A stretch of DNA of 64,000 nt from Candidatus Tumulicola scandinaviensis (GTDB taxonomy: Bacteria > Vulcanimicrobiota > Vulcanimicrobiia > Vulcanimicrobiales > Vulcanimicrobiaceae). The position numbers and the translations under genes are program-made. Under the pieces are notes generated by a model, which saw only the letters and a list, made by a program, of their open reading frames with translations, was not told the origin of the DNA and searched no databases. The stretch covers positions 17,238 to 81,237 of the forward strand of contig PLLA01000122.1 of the NCBI GenBank assembly GCA_003140835.1, written 5' to 3'. Positions 1 through 8,902 of the stretch are shown here, one piece after another. Position 1 is the stretch's first letter, and each line of letters starts with the position of its first letter.

Positions 1-1
1 C

Positions 2-1636
2 ATGGTCGCCATTTTCATCGGCGGTCTAGTCCTGCTGGGCGTGCTGTTCAAGATCACGCCGCAGGGTTTCTTACCGACCGAAGACCAGAGTTTGCTGTAC
101 GTGCTCGTGACATTACCGACGAGTGCCTCGTTCGATCAAACGACGGCGGTGGTGAACAAACTCGAGCACCTCATGATGAAGATGCCGCAGGTCGAAGCGG
201 TCACGTCAGGCATCGGCTTCGGTTTTGCCAACAGTAGTGCCAATCAAGCAACGCTTTTCGTGCAGCTGCATCCTCTTTCGGAGCGGCACGGCCTGGCCAG
301 CAGCTCGCTCAACTTGCAGTACGACCTGTACAATCAGTTCCAAAAGATTGCGGGGATGACCGCGCTGCCGGCCAACCCGCCCGCGATCCCGGGCCTCGGC
401 TCGACCGGCGGCTTTGCGATCGAGATCCAAGACATCAACAATCTCGGTTTACCGACCCTCAATAAAGTCGGCGACACGATTCTCGCTAAAGCGCAAAAAG
501 TCAAGCAGTTGTCGCAAGTGTACATTCCGACGCTGCTTACCGGGCCGTACGTCGTCGCCAAGTTCAACCGTTCGAAAGCCTTGGCATTGGGCGTTTCCGC
601 GACGAGTTTCTTCAATACCCTCGACGCAACCACCGGCGCCGCCTTCGTCAACTTCTTCGATTACGGAAGCCGCTCGTACAACGTGCTGGTGCAGGCCGGC
701 GCAAAGTACCGCACCACTCCCGAGGATCTGACCCGCATTTATGTCGCCAACGCAAACGGCAACCTCATGCCGGTTTCGCAACTCCTGGATATCTCGAAAA
801 CAACCGCCAACGTGACCATCATGCGGTTCAACGAGTATAACGCGTACGAGATCGACGGCTCGCCGGGCAACAATGCGAGCTCCGGGCAGGCTCTCGACGC
901 GATGGCAAAACTGGCGACCGACAACATGCCGAAGGGCATGAAATACGACTGGAGCGGCATCGCGCGCCAACAAGTCCAAAGCGGACCGCAAACCATTCTG
1001 GTGTTCGGGATGGGATTGCTCTTCGTGTTCCTGGTGCTCGTCGCACAGTACGAGAGTTTAACGACGCCGTTCGTCATTATGATGGCGGTACCGCTCGCGT
1101 TGGTGGGCGCCGTCGGCGGAATCTATATTCGCCGGCTCTGCGAACTGCTGAGCATCGTCATACATTCCAAGATCGCGGGCCATCTCGTGCTCGTGCCGCA
1201 GACGTCGAGCGATATCTACGCCCAAATCGGCTATGTCATGCTCATCGGCTTGGCCGCCAAGAACGCGATTCTCATCGTTGAGTTTGCGAATCAGCTGCGC
1301 GAACAGGGACGCGAAACGATCGATGCCGTGACGCACGCTGCCGCCGAACGTTTGCGGCCAATTCTCATGACCTCGATCGCATTCATCCTGGGTATCCTGC
1401 CGCTCGCGTTCGCTCACGGCGACGGCGCGCAATCCCGTATCTCTCTCGGCACCGCCGTGCTCGGCGGAATGATCGTTTCGACCGTCATGAATTTGGCGAT
1501 CGTCCCGGTGCTGTACGTGATCGTCGTCAACTGGAGCGAGCGCAAGAAGAAAAAAGGCCCGACGCTGTCGCCACCGCATCTTCCGGATCCGCCTCCGCCT
1601 CCGCACCTGCCCGAACCCCCGCCCGCCATGGTGTAA
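2..1636 (+). CDS. RND (AcrB/HAE1-type) efflux permease, C-terminal 544 residues; 5' end outside window
   Basis: Inner-membrane subunit of a tripartite proton-driven efflux pump. Only the second half of the usual ~1040-residue protein is present; the frame is open to the window edge, so the true start lies upstream. The visible part begins in the TM7-periplasmic loop region (PQGFLPTEDQ, a typical RND motif at residues 20-29), runs through the second porter/docking domain, and ends with the TM8-TM12 bundle, including GLAAKNAILIVEFANQ near residue 418. Compared with family members, about 20 extra residues (roughly 376-400, containing RRLCELLSIVIHSK) lie between the TM9-like segment and the conserved AQIG motif. 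The tail is Lys-rich then Pro-rich (PPPPPHLPEPPP). Membrane-fusion and outer-membrane partners would be expected upstream. Substrate cannot be read from the sequence. Confidence 0.93.
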   Translation: MVAIFIGGLVLLGVLFKITPQGFLPTEDQSLLYVLVTLPTSASFDQTTAVVNKLEHLMMKMPQVEAVTSGIGFGFANSSANQATLFVQLHPLSERHGLASSSLNLQYDLYNQFQKIAGMTALPANPPAIPGLGSTGGFAIEIQDINNLGLPTLNKVGDTILAKAQKVKQLSQVYIPTLLTGPYVVAKFNRSKALALGVSATSFFNTLDATTGAAFVNFFDYGSRSYNVLVQAGAKYRTTPEDLTRIYVANANGNLMPVSQLLDISKTTANVTIMRFNEYNAYEIDGSPGNNASSGQALDAMAKLATDNMPKGMKYDWSGIARQQVQSGPQTILVFGMGLLFVFLVLVAQYESLTTPFVIMMAVPLALVGAVGGIYIRRLCELLSIVIHSKIAGHLVLVPQTSSDIYAQIGYVMLIGLAAKNAILIVEFANQLREQGRETIDAVTHAAAERLRPILMTSIAFILGILPLAFAHGDGAQSRISLGTAVLGGMIVSTVMNLAIVPVLYVIVVNWSERKKKKGPTLSPPHLPDPPPPPHLPEPPPAMV

Positions 1637-1638
1637 CG

Positions 1639-1745
1639 CGCCTTGTTATCCTGAGCGGAGGTGCGCAGCTTTTGTGTTCCTTCGACTGCGAGCCTTCGGC
1701 GCTCGGCTCAGGATGACAAGCGCCTCCGCTCAGGATAACAAGGCG
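1639..1745. repeat. Palindromic dispersed repeat (REP-like) between convergent genes
   Basis: The 23-bp arms at 1639-1661 and 1723-1745 are perfect inverted copies of each other (core TTATCCTGAGCGGAGG). The loop holds a second, degenerate pair of the same sequence (TCCTTCGACT and CTCAGGATGACA). The element occupies the whole spacer between the convergent RND and pntB genes, so a transcript from either side could fold into a long hairpin. The same words (CATCCTGAGCGGAG, AGTCGAAGGA) recur near 15.4 kb, so this is a family of elements. It could act in mRNA 3'-end protection or bidirectional termination, but no U-run follows the arms. Confidence 0.75.
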
Positions 1746-1749
1746 AAGA

Positions 1750-3153
1750 TTAGAGTGCTTTTACGGCGGCGGTGAGGGCGTCGACGGAAGCCTTGGCGTC
1801 GCCGAATAGCATGGAAGTGTTCGGCATTTCGTAAAGCGGGTTTTCGATGCCGGCGAATCCGGAGCGCATCGAACGCTTGAGCACGACCACGTTGGCGGCT
1901 TTGTCGACGTCGAGGATCGGCATGCCGTAGATCGGCGAACTCGGAACGTTGCGCGCGGCTGGATTGGTCACGTCGTTGGCGCCGATGATCAATGCAACGT
2001 CGGTGGTCGGGAACTCGGGATTGACGTCGTCCATATCCAGCAGCTGGTTGTATGGAACGTTTGCCTCGGCCAGCAGCACGTTCATGTGTCCCGGCATGCG
2101 CCCGGCGACCGGATGAATCGCATAGGCGACTTTGACGCCGCGTTTTTCAAGCTGATCCGCGAGGGCCTTCACGCTGTGCTGCGCTTGCGCGACCGCCATT
2201 CCGTATCCGGGAACGAACACGACTTTGCCGGCGTACGCCAGCATTATCGCCACGTCGTCGGCGCTCGCGCTGCGAACCTGCTGCGGTCCCCCGCCACCGG
2301 TTGCCACTTCCATGCCACCATGCGCACCGAAGGCGCCGAACAGCACGTTGGTCAGCGGGCGATTCATCGCGCGACCCATGAGGATCGTCAGCAGCGTACC
2401 GCTGGCGCCGACCAGAGCGCCGCAAATGATGAGCAGCGTACTGTTGATTTCAAAGCCGGTAATCGCGACTGCTAAGCCGGTAAAGGAGTTGAGCAACGAA
2501 ATCACGACCGGCATGTCGGCGCCGCCGATCGGCAATACGAAGAGCACGCCCAACAGGAGCGCGGCCACCAGCAACGCTGCAAACGCCCAGACGGGCAACG
2601 CTCCGAGGGTTACCACGAGCCATCCGGCCAGCGCGAGAATTCCGAGTGCGACCAGCGCGTTGACGAATTGCTGTCCGGGATACGTTATCGGCCGCCCCGT
2701 CATCACTTCCTGAAGTTTCAAGAACGCGACGATCGACCCGGCGAAACTTACCGCGCCGATGATCGCCGACAACACCAGCGACACCGCGATGACATCGTCA
2801 ATCCTGACCGTACCGCCGCGCGAAACGTAGAACTCGACGGTAGAAATCAAAGCGGCGGCGCCGCCGCCGGCGCCGTTGTAGAGCGCGACCATTTGCGGCA
2901 TGGCGGTCATCTTGACTTTGAGCGCCGCGTAGACGCCGATGACGCCGCCGACGATCGTTCCGACGGCGATCGCCCACCATCCGACACCGAGCGTTTGCAC
3001 CAGGACGCTGACCAGCGCGATGAACATGCCGACCATCGCCAGCCGGTTGCCGCGCCGCGCCGTGGCCGGCGAGTTCAGATCGTGGAGGCCGTAGATGAAG
3101 AGCCCGATGGCGACGAGATCGGCCAATGCGATGGCAAGGTCGGCACCACTCAT
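1750..3153 (-). CDS. pntB: NAD(P)(+) transhydrogenase subunit beta
   Basis: PntB, 467 residues, close to the family length of about 462. It carries the NADP(H)-binding domain III and most of the membrane channel of proton-translocating transhydrogenase, which couples hydride transfer between NADH and NADP+ to proton entry. The N-terminal two-thirds is strongly hydrophobic with about nine predicted helices. The C-terminal third contains the Rossmann-like NADP site (VPGYGMAVAQAQH) and the family segments VAGRMPGHMNVLLAEA and GANDVTNPAA. The start is the ATG beginning MSGADLAIAL; the open frame continues far upstream, but that extension is antisense/out-of-frame to pntAB and not protein-like. 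The start overlaps the pntAB stop in an ATGA. Confidence 0.95.
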   Translation of the reverse strand: MSGADLAIALADLVAIGLFIYGLHDLNSPATARRGNRLAMVGMFIALVSVLVQTLGVGWWAIAVGTIVGGVIGVYAALKVKMTAMPQMVALYNGAGGGAAALISTVEFYVSRGGTVRIDDVIAVSLVLSAIIGAVSFAGSIVAFLKLQEVMTGRPITYPGQQFVNALVALGILALAGWLVVTLGALPVWAFAALLVAALLLGVLFVLPIGGADMPVVISLLNSFTGLAVAITGFEINSTLLIICGALVGASGTLLTILMGRAMNRPLTNVLFGAFGAHGGMEVATGGGGPQQVRSASADDVAIMLAYAGKVVFVPGYGMAVAQAQHSVKALADQLEKRGVKVAYAIHPVAGRMPGHMNVLLAEANVPYNQLLDMDDVNPEFPTTDVALIIGANDVTNPAARNVPSSPIYGMPILDVDKAANVVVLKRSMRSGFAGIENPLYEMPNTSMLFGDAKASVDALTAAVKAL

Positions 3154-3464
3154 TTGCCGCCCTCTTTGCGGCGGAACATCTGCAGCATGCGTTCGGTGAC
3201 TGCGAACCCGCCGAAGACGTTGATCGCCCCCAAGGTGACCGCGAGAATCGCCAGTACCGTTAGGAGCGTCGAGTTTGCGCCCGCGCCGAAAAGCTGCGCG
3301 ACGATGACGATGGCGCCGGCCAAGACGATGCCGTGGATAGCGTTGGTAGCCGACATGAGCGGCGTGTGCAAGGTCGTCGGCACCTTTGAAATGACTTCGA
3401 AGCCGACGAAAACCGCCAGTACGAGGACCGTCAGCAGGCTGACGTAGTGCGAAGCATCGGTCAC
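3150..3464 (-). CDS. pntAB: NAD(P) transhydrogenase subunit alpha part 2 (membrane segment)
   Basis: A 104-residue membrane protein corresponding to the C-terminal membrane part of E. coli PntA, encoded separately as in many bacteria with the three-subunit transhydrogenase. It contains about three hydrophobic helices and the conserved TPLMSATNAIHGIV segment, ending in a basic tail (RRKEGGK). The start is GTG, placed by the GTGA overlap with the pntAA stop. Its own stop overlaps the pntB start, so the three genes should be translationally coupled. Confidence 0.93.
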   Translation of the reverse strand: MTDASHYVSLLTVLVLAVFVGFEVISKVPTTLHTPLMSATNAIHGIVLAGAIVIVAQLFGAGANSTLLTVLAILAVTLGAINVFGGFAVTERMLQMFRRKEGGK

Positions 3465-4588
3465 GAAGCGCTTCCTCCAATCAAAACGCTCCCGTCGGCC
3501 GCAACGCAAGCGCCTTTGGCGACGTCGTCGTTCATGTCGACGGTCAGCCGGCCGTCTTTGAGCCAGGGCGACAGCAACGCAAAGACGTTGCGCGAGTAGA
3601 GCTGACTGGCGTGATTCGGCATCGTCGAAGGGAGATTGGTCGTTCCGACAATGGTGACGCCGTTGCTCGACGTGACGATTTGATCGGCGACCGTCAGTTC
3701 GCAGTTTCCGCCTGCCTCGGCGGCCAGGTCGACGATGACGCTTCCCGGCTTCATCGCCGCGACCGCGGCTGCGCTGACCAGCACCGGCGCCTTTCTTCCC
3801 GGCACCAGCGCCGTGGTAATGACGACGTCGTTGGCGCCGATTTGCTCGACCATCCACGCGCGTTGCCGTTCTTGCTGCTCGGGCGTGAGCTCTTTGGCGT
3901 ATCCGCCGGCACCTTCGGCATCGGCGCCGAGGTCGAACTCCAAGAACGTAGCACCGAGCGACTGCACTTGCTCTTTGACGGCGGCTCGAACGTCGTAGCC
4001 GCTCACGACGGCGCCGAGACGCCGGGCCGTCGCAATTGCCTGCAGCCCGGCAACACCGGCTCCCAGTACCAGCACCTTCGCCGGTGGAATGGTGCCGGCC
4101 GCGGTTGTGAGCATCGGAAAGAATTTCGGCAACGCGGCGGCGGCCAGCAAAACGGCTTTGTATCCGGAAATATTGCTTTGCGACGACAGCGCGTCCATCG
4201 ACTGCGCACGCGTGATGCGCGGAATCATCTCCATGGCGAGCGCGGTTACGCGCGCTTGCGCGAGTTCGCGTACGTAGCCGGGGTCGCCCAACGGATTGAA
4301 AAAGCCGACGACCACGGTTCCCGGTTTGAGCGCCGACAGCACCTCGGCGCTCGGCCGCCCCACGGTCACCACGACGTCGGCGCCGCTCGCGAGGGTGGTC
4401 GCGTCGTCGACGACGATCGCACCGGCGCGTTCGTAGAGTTCGTCGGGGAATGCAGCACTTTCGCCGGCACCGCGCGCGACGTGCACGGCGACTCCGGATT
4501 TTACCAGTCTTGCGACCGTTTCGGGCACGAGCGCGACCCGGCGCTCGTGTAGAGCGGCCTCACGAGGAACAGCGACGACCATAGCCAC
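3461..4588 (-). CDS. pntAA: NAD(P) transhydrogenase subunit alpha part 1 (NAD-binding)
   Basis: A 375-residue soluble domain I of transhydrogenase, related to alanine dehydrogenase. It binds NAD(H) and passes hydride to NADP on PntB. Visible family features: the N-terminal PREAALHERRVALVPETV segment, the RSQSMDALSSQ-type loop (here TRAQSMDALSSQSNISGYKA), and the Rossmann motif VLVLGAGVAGLQAIATARRLGA, described here in parts: VLVLGAGVAGLQ followed by AIATARRLGA. First gene of pntAA-pntAB-pntB. The annotated start is GTG at 4588; an ATG two codons in (4582) is equally possible. Alanine dehydrogenase is excluded by the partner genes. Confidence 0.93.
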   Translation of the reverse strand: MAMVVAVPREAALHERRVALVPETVARLVKSGVAVHVARGAGESAAFPDELYERAGAIVVDDATTLASGADVVVTVGRPSAEVLSALKPGTVVVGFFNPLGDPGYVRELAQARVTALAMEMIPRITRAQSMDALSSQSNISGYKAVLLAAAALPKFFPMLTTAAGTIPPAKVLVLGAGVAGLQAIATARRLGAVVSGYDVRAAVKEQVQSLGATFLEFDLGADAEGAGGYAKELTPEQQERQRAWMVEQIGANDVVITTALVPGRKAPVLVSAAAVAAMKPGSVIVDLAAEAGGNCELTVADQIVTSSNGVTIVGTTNLPSTMPNHASQLYSRNVFALLSPWLKDGRLTVDMNDDVAKGACVAADGSVLIGGSAS

Positions 4589-4632
4589 CCGTGATACGTC
4601 TCAAGAGAGCCGACTCCCTCGCCTGAGCCGCG

Positions 4633-5010
4633 CTATAACCCTATCGCGAAAAGTGCCATCGTGAGGACGAGGACGAAGGCGACGACGCCGCCGACGTGTA
4701 CGCCATGCTCGGGGCGCAGTTTCCGGCCGCCGGCATGATAGGCGATGGCCAGGTCGGTCAGCGAGAGGACCACGCCGGCAATCGCCAGCACGATCAGCAG
4801 CGGCCGGTCGCGAAAATACACGGCTGCGCCCAGCACTACTCCGATCGCGACGTCGCGGATGCCGGTCGCTCGAGCGAAACCGCGCGAAGCCCGGCCGTCG
4901 AGCGGAATACCGTAGGCGTGAGCCATGCGGTGCGGGGCTACGAGCGCGAGGATGCCCACGATCGTCAAGCCGAGCGCGACGACGGCGCCAACGATCAGCA
5001 ACGGGCTCAT
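4633..5010 (-). CDS. DUF4267-like small integral membrane protein
   Basis: A 125-residue protein with four predicted membrane helices (about 5-25, 50-66, 70-90, 102-122). It matches the general pattern of DUF4267 proteins: a helix, then a PHRMAHAYGIPLD-type loop, a GIRDVAIGV segment, and a second helical pair. No catalytic motif is visible and no function is established. The start ATG overlaps the stop of the upstream FAH-family gene (ATGA), so the two are probably co-transcribed. That links it to the enzyme by position only. Confidence 0.75.
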   Translation of the reverse strand: MSPLLIVGAVVALGLTIVGILALVAPHRMAHAYGIPLDGRASRGFARATGIRDVAIGVVLGAAVYFRDRPLLIVLAIAGVVLSLTDLAIAYHAGGRKLRPEHGVHVGGVVAFVLVLTMALFAIGL

Positions 5011-5855
5011 GCGATCGAGACCGCGCTGCGCAGAATTCCGATCTTTTCGATCTCGACTTCCATGACGTCGCCTTCGGACAGAAACTCGGGCGGCCTGCGC
5101 GCGAAGCCGACGCCGGCCGGCGTTCCGGTCGCGATGACGTCACCCGGAAGCAGCGTCATGCCTTTACTGAGCTCGGCAATCAATCGGGGAATTCCGAACA
5201 ACATCTGGGCGGTCGAGCTGCGCTGCTTTTCCACCCCGTTTAAGCGAAATGCGATCGCGAGCGTTTGGGCGTCGCCGACTTCGTCCGGCGAAACGATCCA
5301 CGGACCGATGGGACAGCTCTCGTCGAGGCTCTTGCCTTTAAACCATTGTCCGTGTTCGCGCTGGAGGTTGCGGGCGGTGACGTCGTTGAGTGCGGTGTAA
5401 CCGAAGACGAAATGCAGCGCATCGGCCTCGGCGACGTCCTTGCAGCGCGCGCCGATGACGACTGCCAGCTCCGCCTCGAAATCGTATTCCTGCGAGAGCC
5501 TTGCCTGTAAGTGTACGGTCGCGTCGGGGCCGACGATCGCGGTCGGCGCTTTTGTAAAAAAGGCCGGCACGTCGGGAAGACGCAGCTCGCGGCCGGCCGC
5601 CGCCGCGCCCTCCTTGGCGTGCTCGAGATAGTTGCGCCCGACGCAAAACACGTTGCGCGCGGGACGGACGGGCGCTTCGAGCCGGACGCCGGCAAACGGC
5701 ACGAGCTCCTCCGAAGAATGCCATGCGATGCGCTCGTGCGGGGCCAGCGCGATGTAGTCGCGCAACGTCGGCGTCGAGATTCGATGGATGGCGCCGCCTT
5801 CGAGGACGCCGGGCGACGTCTCTCCGTCGAGCGTGGCATAGGTTATGAAACGCAC
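5007..5855 (-). CDS. Fumarylacetoacetate hydrolase (FAH) family protein
   Basis: A 282-residue cytosolic enzyme of the FAH superfamily, whose members cleave or hydrate 2-oxo acids and 1,3-dicarbonyls in aromatic and amino-acid breakdown. Conserved elements in order: an N-terminal cap, VFCVGRNYLEHAKE (catalytic-loop start), the metal-binding EYDFEAELAVVIG (E...E), GYTALNDVTARNLQ, KGKSLDESCPIGPWIV and the C-terminal GDVIATGTPAGVG. Start is GTG. It may be a 2-keto-4-pentenoate hydratase-type, acylpyruvate hydrolase or oxaloacetate decarboxylase-like enzyme; no neighbouring pathway genes decide among these. Confidence 0.9.
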   Translation of the reverse strand: MRFITYATLDGETSPGVLEGGAIHRISTPTLRDYIALAPHERIAWHSSEELVPFAGVRLEAPVRPARNVFCVGRNYLEHAKEGAAAAGRELRLPDVPAFFTKAPTAIVGPDATVHLQARLSQEYDFEAELAVVIGARCKDVAEADALHFVFGYTALNDVTARNLQREHGQWFKGKSLDESCPIGPWIVSPDEVGDAQTLAIAFRLNGVEKQRSSTAQMLFGIPRLIAELSKGMTLLPGDVIATGTPAGVGFARRPPEFLSEGDVMEVEIEKIGILRSAVSIA

Positions 5856-5873
5856 TGCAGCGCTCGGCGCGGG

Positions 5874-6428
5874 TTACCGGCGATGGGGGATCGTGGGCAG
5901 CGGGCTCGGCGACGGCGTCTTCGCTCCGGTGATGCTATTGAGTGACGGCAATTTAGCATGCTGCGCTTGCTGCTGTTTGGCCGATTCAGCCGCCTCTTTC
6001 TTCGCCGTGTCGATCATCACGTTGGCCGCGCCCTCTTGATTGCTCCAGTTTCCGCCGGTCGAAAGCAAAGAAATCTTCCGCGCAACCGCGCGCGTCTTGG
6101 GATTGTAGTCGTACGTTACCTTGAAGAGTCCGACCACTGCGGTCCCGTCGGCCTTGCGAATCCACATTTGCAGCGCGTTGCCGTACGTTTGCGCGTTGAA
6201 GGTGGCGTACTTCGTCCCTTTCCCCGACTTGATCCGCACGACTTGCCCGCGATTGTTCACTTCGACCACGTACTCGGCGTGAAGCGGTACCGGCGGAAGA
6301 TGCGGCGGGGGAACCTTAATAACGTGCGGCGTCGCGCTCGGCGCCGGACTGGTGCCGGCGATCGCCGGGGCGCACGCCAGCGCCAGCATCGTAGCGAGCG
6401 CGACGGCTCCAAGGCATGAATTCTTCAT
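5874..6428 (-). CDS. Exported protein of unknown function
   Basis: A 184-residue protein with a clear Sec signal peptide (MKNSCLGAVALATMLALA then a cleavage site around AIAG), followed by a Pro-rich spacer (PPPHLPPVPLH) and a small beta-rich domain (about 50-135). The C-terminus is Lys/Gln/Ala-rich and then Pro/Ser-rich. An upstream in-frame ATG would add seven residues; MKNSC is preferred because it puts the basic residue directly before the hydrophobic core. I do not recognise the family. It is divergent from the alpha-2-macroglobulin-like gene, with only about 80 bp between the starts. Confidence 0.7.
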   Translation of the reverse strand: MKNSCLGAVALATMLALACAPAIAGTSPAPSATPHVIKVPPPHLPPVPLHAEYVVEVNNRGQVVRIKSGKGTKYATFNAQTYGNALQMWIRKADGTAVVGLFKVTYDYNPKTRAVARKISLLSTGGNWSNQEGAANVMIDTAKKEAAESAKQQQAQHAKLPSLNSITGAKTPSPSPLPTIPHRR

Positions 6429-6505
6429 ATCCGTCAAGCGCTTACCCACACTCGCCGCGCCGACCTCCCCACGCGAGCCGGGCTCCGTGCCGAGGCGGTC
6501 AGTGG

Positions 6506-8881
6506 GTGCTCAACGAAACTCCGCGCGTGTTCCTTCGCGCGATCTCAGTCTTCGTGCTCGCTTTGACGGTGTGCGCGATTCCCGTTCGAGCCGAGCGGCC
6601 GATCGTCGACTTACACCGGCTCGATGCGTATTTTGCGCTGTTTGCCGGTGACTCGAACGTGCCGTGGAAACCGACGACGGTCCGCTTGGACACCTATTCG
6701 AGCGCCCCGCTGCAGTTTTCGGTGTATCAGGTGGACCCCGTCGACGTCCTCACTGCCGGTTCGAACGCGCGCCCGCGTGCCATCTCGACGCGGGGGATGC
6801 GTCCGATCGTCTCCTTCAACTTCGCACCTCCGGGCGGCTATCAGTTTCAATCGAACGAAATCGACGTGCAACTCGGAGCGCGCGAAGGATTCTTCGTGGT
6901 GGAAGCGCGTCGTGGGGACGTGGGCGAGCAGGTCTGGATCAATCGTTCGCGCGTCGGACTCGTTTCAAAGGAGACGCCTGGCGAACTCCTATTGTATGGT
7001 ACGGATCTGGGCACCGGTCGAGCCTTAGCTCGCATGCGCGTGCAGCTCGTCGTCAACAACACCTTTGCCTTCTCGATGACCGACGCGCACGGATTGATTC
7101 GCTGGCAGCGCTCGCCGCGGCCGGTTTTTGCACTCGCCCAGTGGGGCAACAGCTATGCATTCTTGAGTTTGTTGCCGCAAGCGCCGCTGCCGTCGACGAT
7201 CGTCGGCGTTCGCACCGATTCGGCCGTCGTCCACGCCGGCGATACGCTGCGCGTCGTCGGCTTCGCACGCAGCCGCGCCGGGAGCGTCTTGCGGCCGAGC
7301 GGCGGAAGCGCGACCGTCTCGCTTCGATCCGGAGCCACGGCGGTTGCCGAGCAACAGGTACCGCTCGACGGCGCCGGTGCCTTTGGCGCGTCGTTCGTCG
7401 TACCGGCCGGCGCAGCCGCCGGCGATTACACCGTGCTGGCGCAAACCGGCGGCGGAATCGGCGGGGCGACGGTCCACGTCGATGCGAACTCGGGAGGCCT
7501 TTCGCTCGACGTTGCGGCCGGATGCGGCGGGTCGTGCGACCCTCATCAAGACGTACCACTTTCGATCCACTCGTCGCGCGGCGACACGCTGGTGCACGTT
7601 ACCGTCGTGCGCTCCCCCCACGTGTACGTCGGCTACACGCCGAAAACGACGCCGTGGGCGACGACCATTTGGCTGGATCAAGCGGTGCGCACCGGCAGCG
7701 ACGGCACGGCAACCGTAATGATTCCCCATCCCAACGACGAACTCGGATCCACGTACGGAGTCGAGGTCGAGTCGGGCGGCGCAACCGCCGACACGCGCGT
7801 CGTCGTGCCGACCGGCCGCGCGGCGATACGGTTGCAGCTGGATCGTGACGAACAAGCGCTGGGAACGCCGCTTGGATTCGACGTGTACGCGAACGAAGCG
7901 GCCAGTGGAAAGCCGCTGTCCGGAGGCATCGTTACGGTGCGCCTGACGCACGGAGCGGCCGTTTCGCAACAGCAGTTGACGCTCGACGGCGACGGGCACG
8001 CACGCGGAAGCTTTAGTTCGCCGCAACTCGGCACGAACTTGATTTTCGCAAGCGTCGACGATTCGGGAACCGCAATGGATGCCGCCGCCGAGCAAGTCGA
8101 CGCGCGCGCGAGCGCAGGGTCGTCGGAAGAGGGAAGCGCCGACGTGCACGTTACGCTCGCCAAACCGGTGTATCGCGCCGGCGACGACGTGAGCGTGGAT
8201 GCGGTCGCCCCCGGAGCGGTCGGTGACGGCTTGATCTCGTTCGAAAGCGCCCAAGGTGCACAAGCCGCCGTCGTGTCCACGGCCGGCGGTCGCGCGTCGG
8301 CACATTTTCGCGCTGCCGATGCGACCGGCGAACTGCGGGTGGGAGCGGCATTCGTACGCGACGGCGCCATCGAGTGGGCGACCGTTCCGCTGGTCCTCGA
8401 CGCTCCCGGCCGCCCGAACTTCGTGCCGCTTGCATTCGATCACGACGCCAGTTTCGCGCCGGGTCAGGCGGCTACGATCGCCTTCCACGGCGCGTCATCT
8501 GGGAACGGGACGCTGGTCGTGCGGCTCAGCCGCGGCGATCCGTCCGGTACCGCGACGTTCGAGTCCGCGCCCGCGCTTCTCGCGATCGGCGTTGCTTCGA
8601 CGCAAACCAGCGCCCCGGCGGCCGCGACCTGGCACCCATGGGTGGACTCGACCGGCGATCACGCGCAAGTGCTCGGTTTCGTACGGCGGACGCAGCCGCC
8701 GCAGCAGATCTCGCTCGCGCAAGCCGAATCGCACCCGGTTTCGTGGAGCGTCGAGCGGGCGAGCGGCGACGCGTTCGCGGTGCAGATGCCGGCCCAAAGC
8801 GGACGCTACACCTTGTCGGTTCTCAAAATCTCCGACGACGGAAGCGTCAGCGCCGGCTCCTCCGGCGTCGTGGTACGCTGA
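6506..8881 (+). CDS. Exported MG-domain protein resembling the N-terminal half of bacterial alpha-2-macroglobulin
   Basis: About 791 residues if the GTG at 6506 is used; the frame stays open to an ATG at 6416, but that start would overlap the divergent gene and precede a poor signal peptide. From 6506 a hydrophobic segment (AISVFVLALTVCAIPVRA) gives a good Sec signal. The rest is a chain of Gly/Ala/Val-rich beta-sandwich domains. These include the MG2-type phrase VVHAGDTLRVVGFARS and a later KPVYRAGDDVSVDA, the 'ligand/receptor claims a path' repeats seen in bacterial A2Ms. There is no CxEQ thioester motif and the protein is about half the size of a full bacterial A2M (1500-1900). Likely periplasmic or surface-exposed; protease trapping cannot be claimed without the thioester domain. 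Confidence 0.65.
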   Translation: MLNETPRVFLRAISVFVLALTVCAIPVRAERPIVDLHRLDAYFALFAGDSNVPWKPTTVRLDTYSSAPLQFSVYQVDPVDVLTAGSNARPRAISTRGMRPIVSFNFAPPGGYQFQSNEIDVQLGAREGFFVVEARRGDVGEQVWINRSRVGLVSKETPGELLLYGTDLGTGRALARMRVQLVVNNTFAFSMTDAHGLIRWQRSPRPVFALAQWGNSYAFLSLLPQAPLPSTIVGVRTDSAVVHAGDTLRVVGFARSRAGSVLRPSGGSATVSLRSGATAVAEQQVPLDGAGAFGASFVVPAGAAAGDYTVLAQTGGGIGGATVHVDANSGGLSLDVAAGCGGSCDPHQDVPLSIHSSRGDTLVHVTVVRSPHVYVGYTPKTTPWATTIWLDQAVRTGSDGTATVMIPHPNDELGSTYGVEVESGGATADTRVVVPTGRAAIRLQLDRDEQALGTPLGFDVYANEAASGKPLSGGIVTVRLTHGAAVSQQQLTLDGDGHARGSFSSPQLGTNLIFASVDDSGTAMDAAAEQVDARASAGSSEEGSADVHVTLAKPVYRAGDDVSVDAVAPGAVGDGLISFESAQGAQAAVVSTAGGRASAHFRAADATGELRVGAAFVRDGAIEWATVPLVLDAPGRPNFVPLAFDHDASFAPGQAATIAFHGASSGNGTLVVRLSRGDPSGTATFESAPALLAIGVASTQTSAPAAATWHPWVDSTGDHAQVLGFVRRTQPPQQISLAQAESHPVSWSVERASGDAFAVQMPAQSGRYTLSVLKISDDGSVSAGSSGVVVR

Positions 8882-8902
8882 CGCCGTGAGAGTGCCGGCT
8901 CC

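Noticed and set aside
1750..3480. N-terminal extension of PntB
   Set aside because: The extra 109 residues are Arg/His-rich and overlap pntAB in another frame; MSGADLAIAL is the normal PntB start.
6416..6505. Upstream start for the A2M-like protein
   Set aside because: It would overlap the start of the divergent exported-protein gene and put about 30 non-signal residues before the signal peptide.
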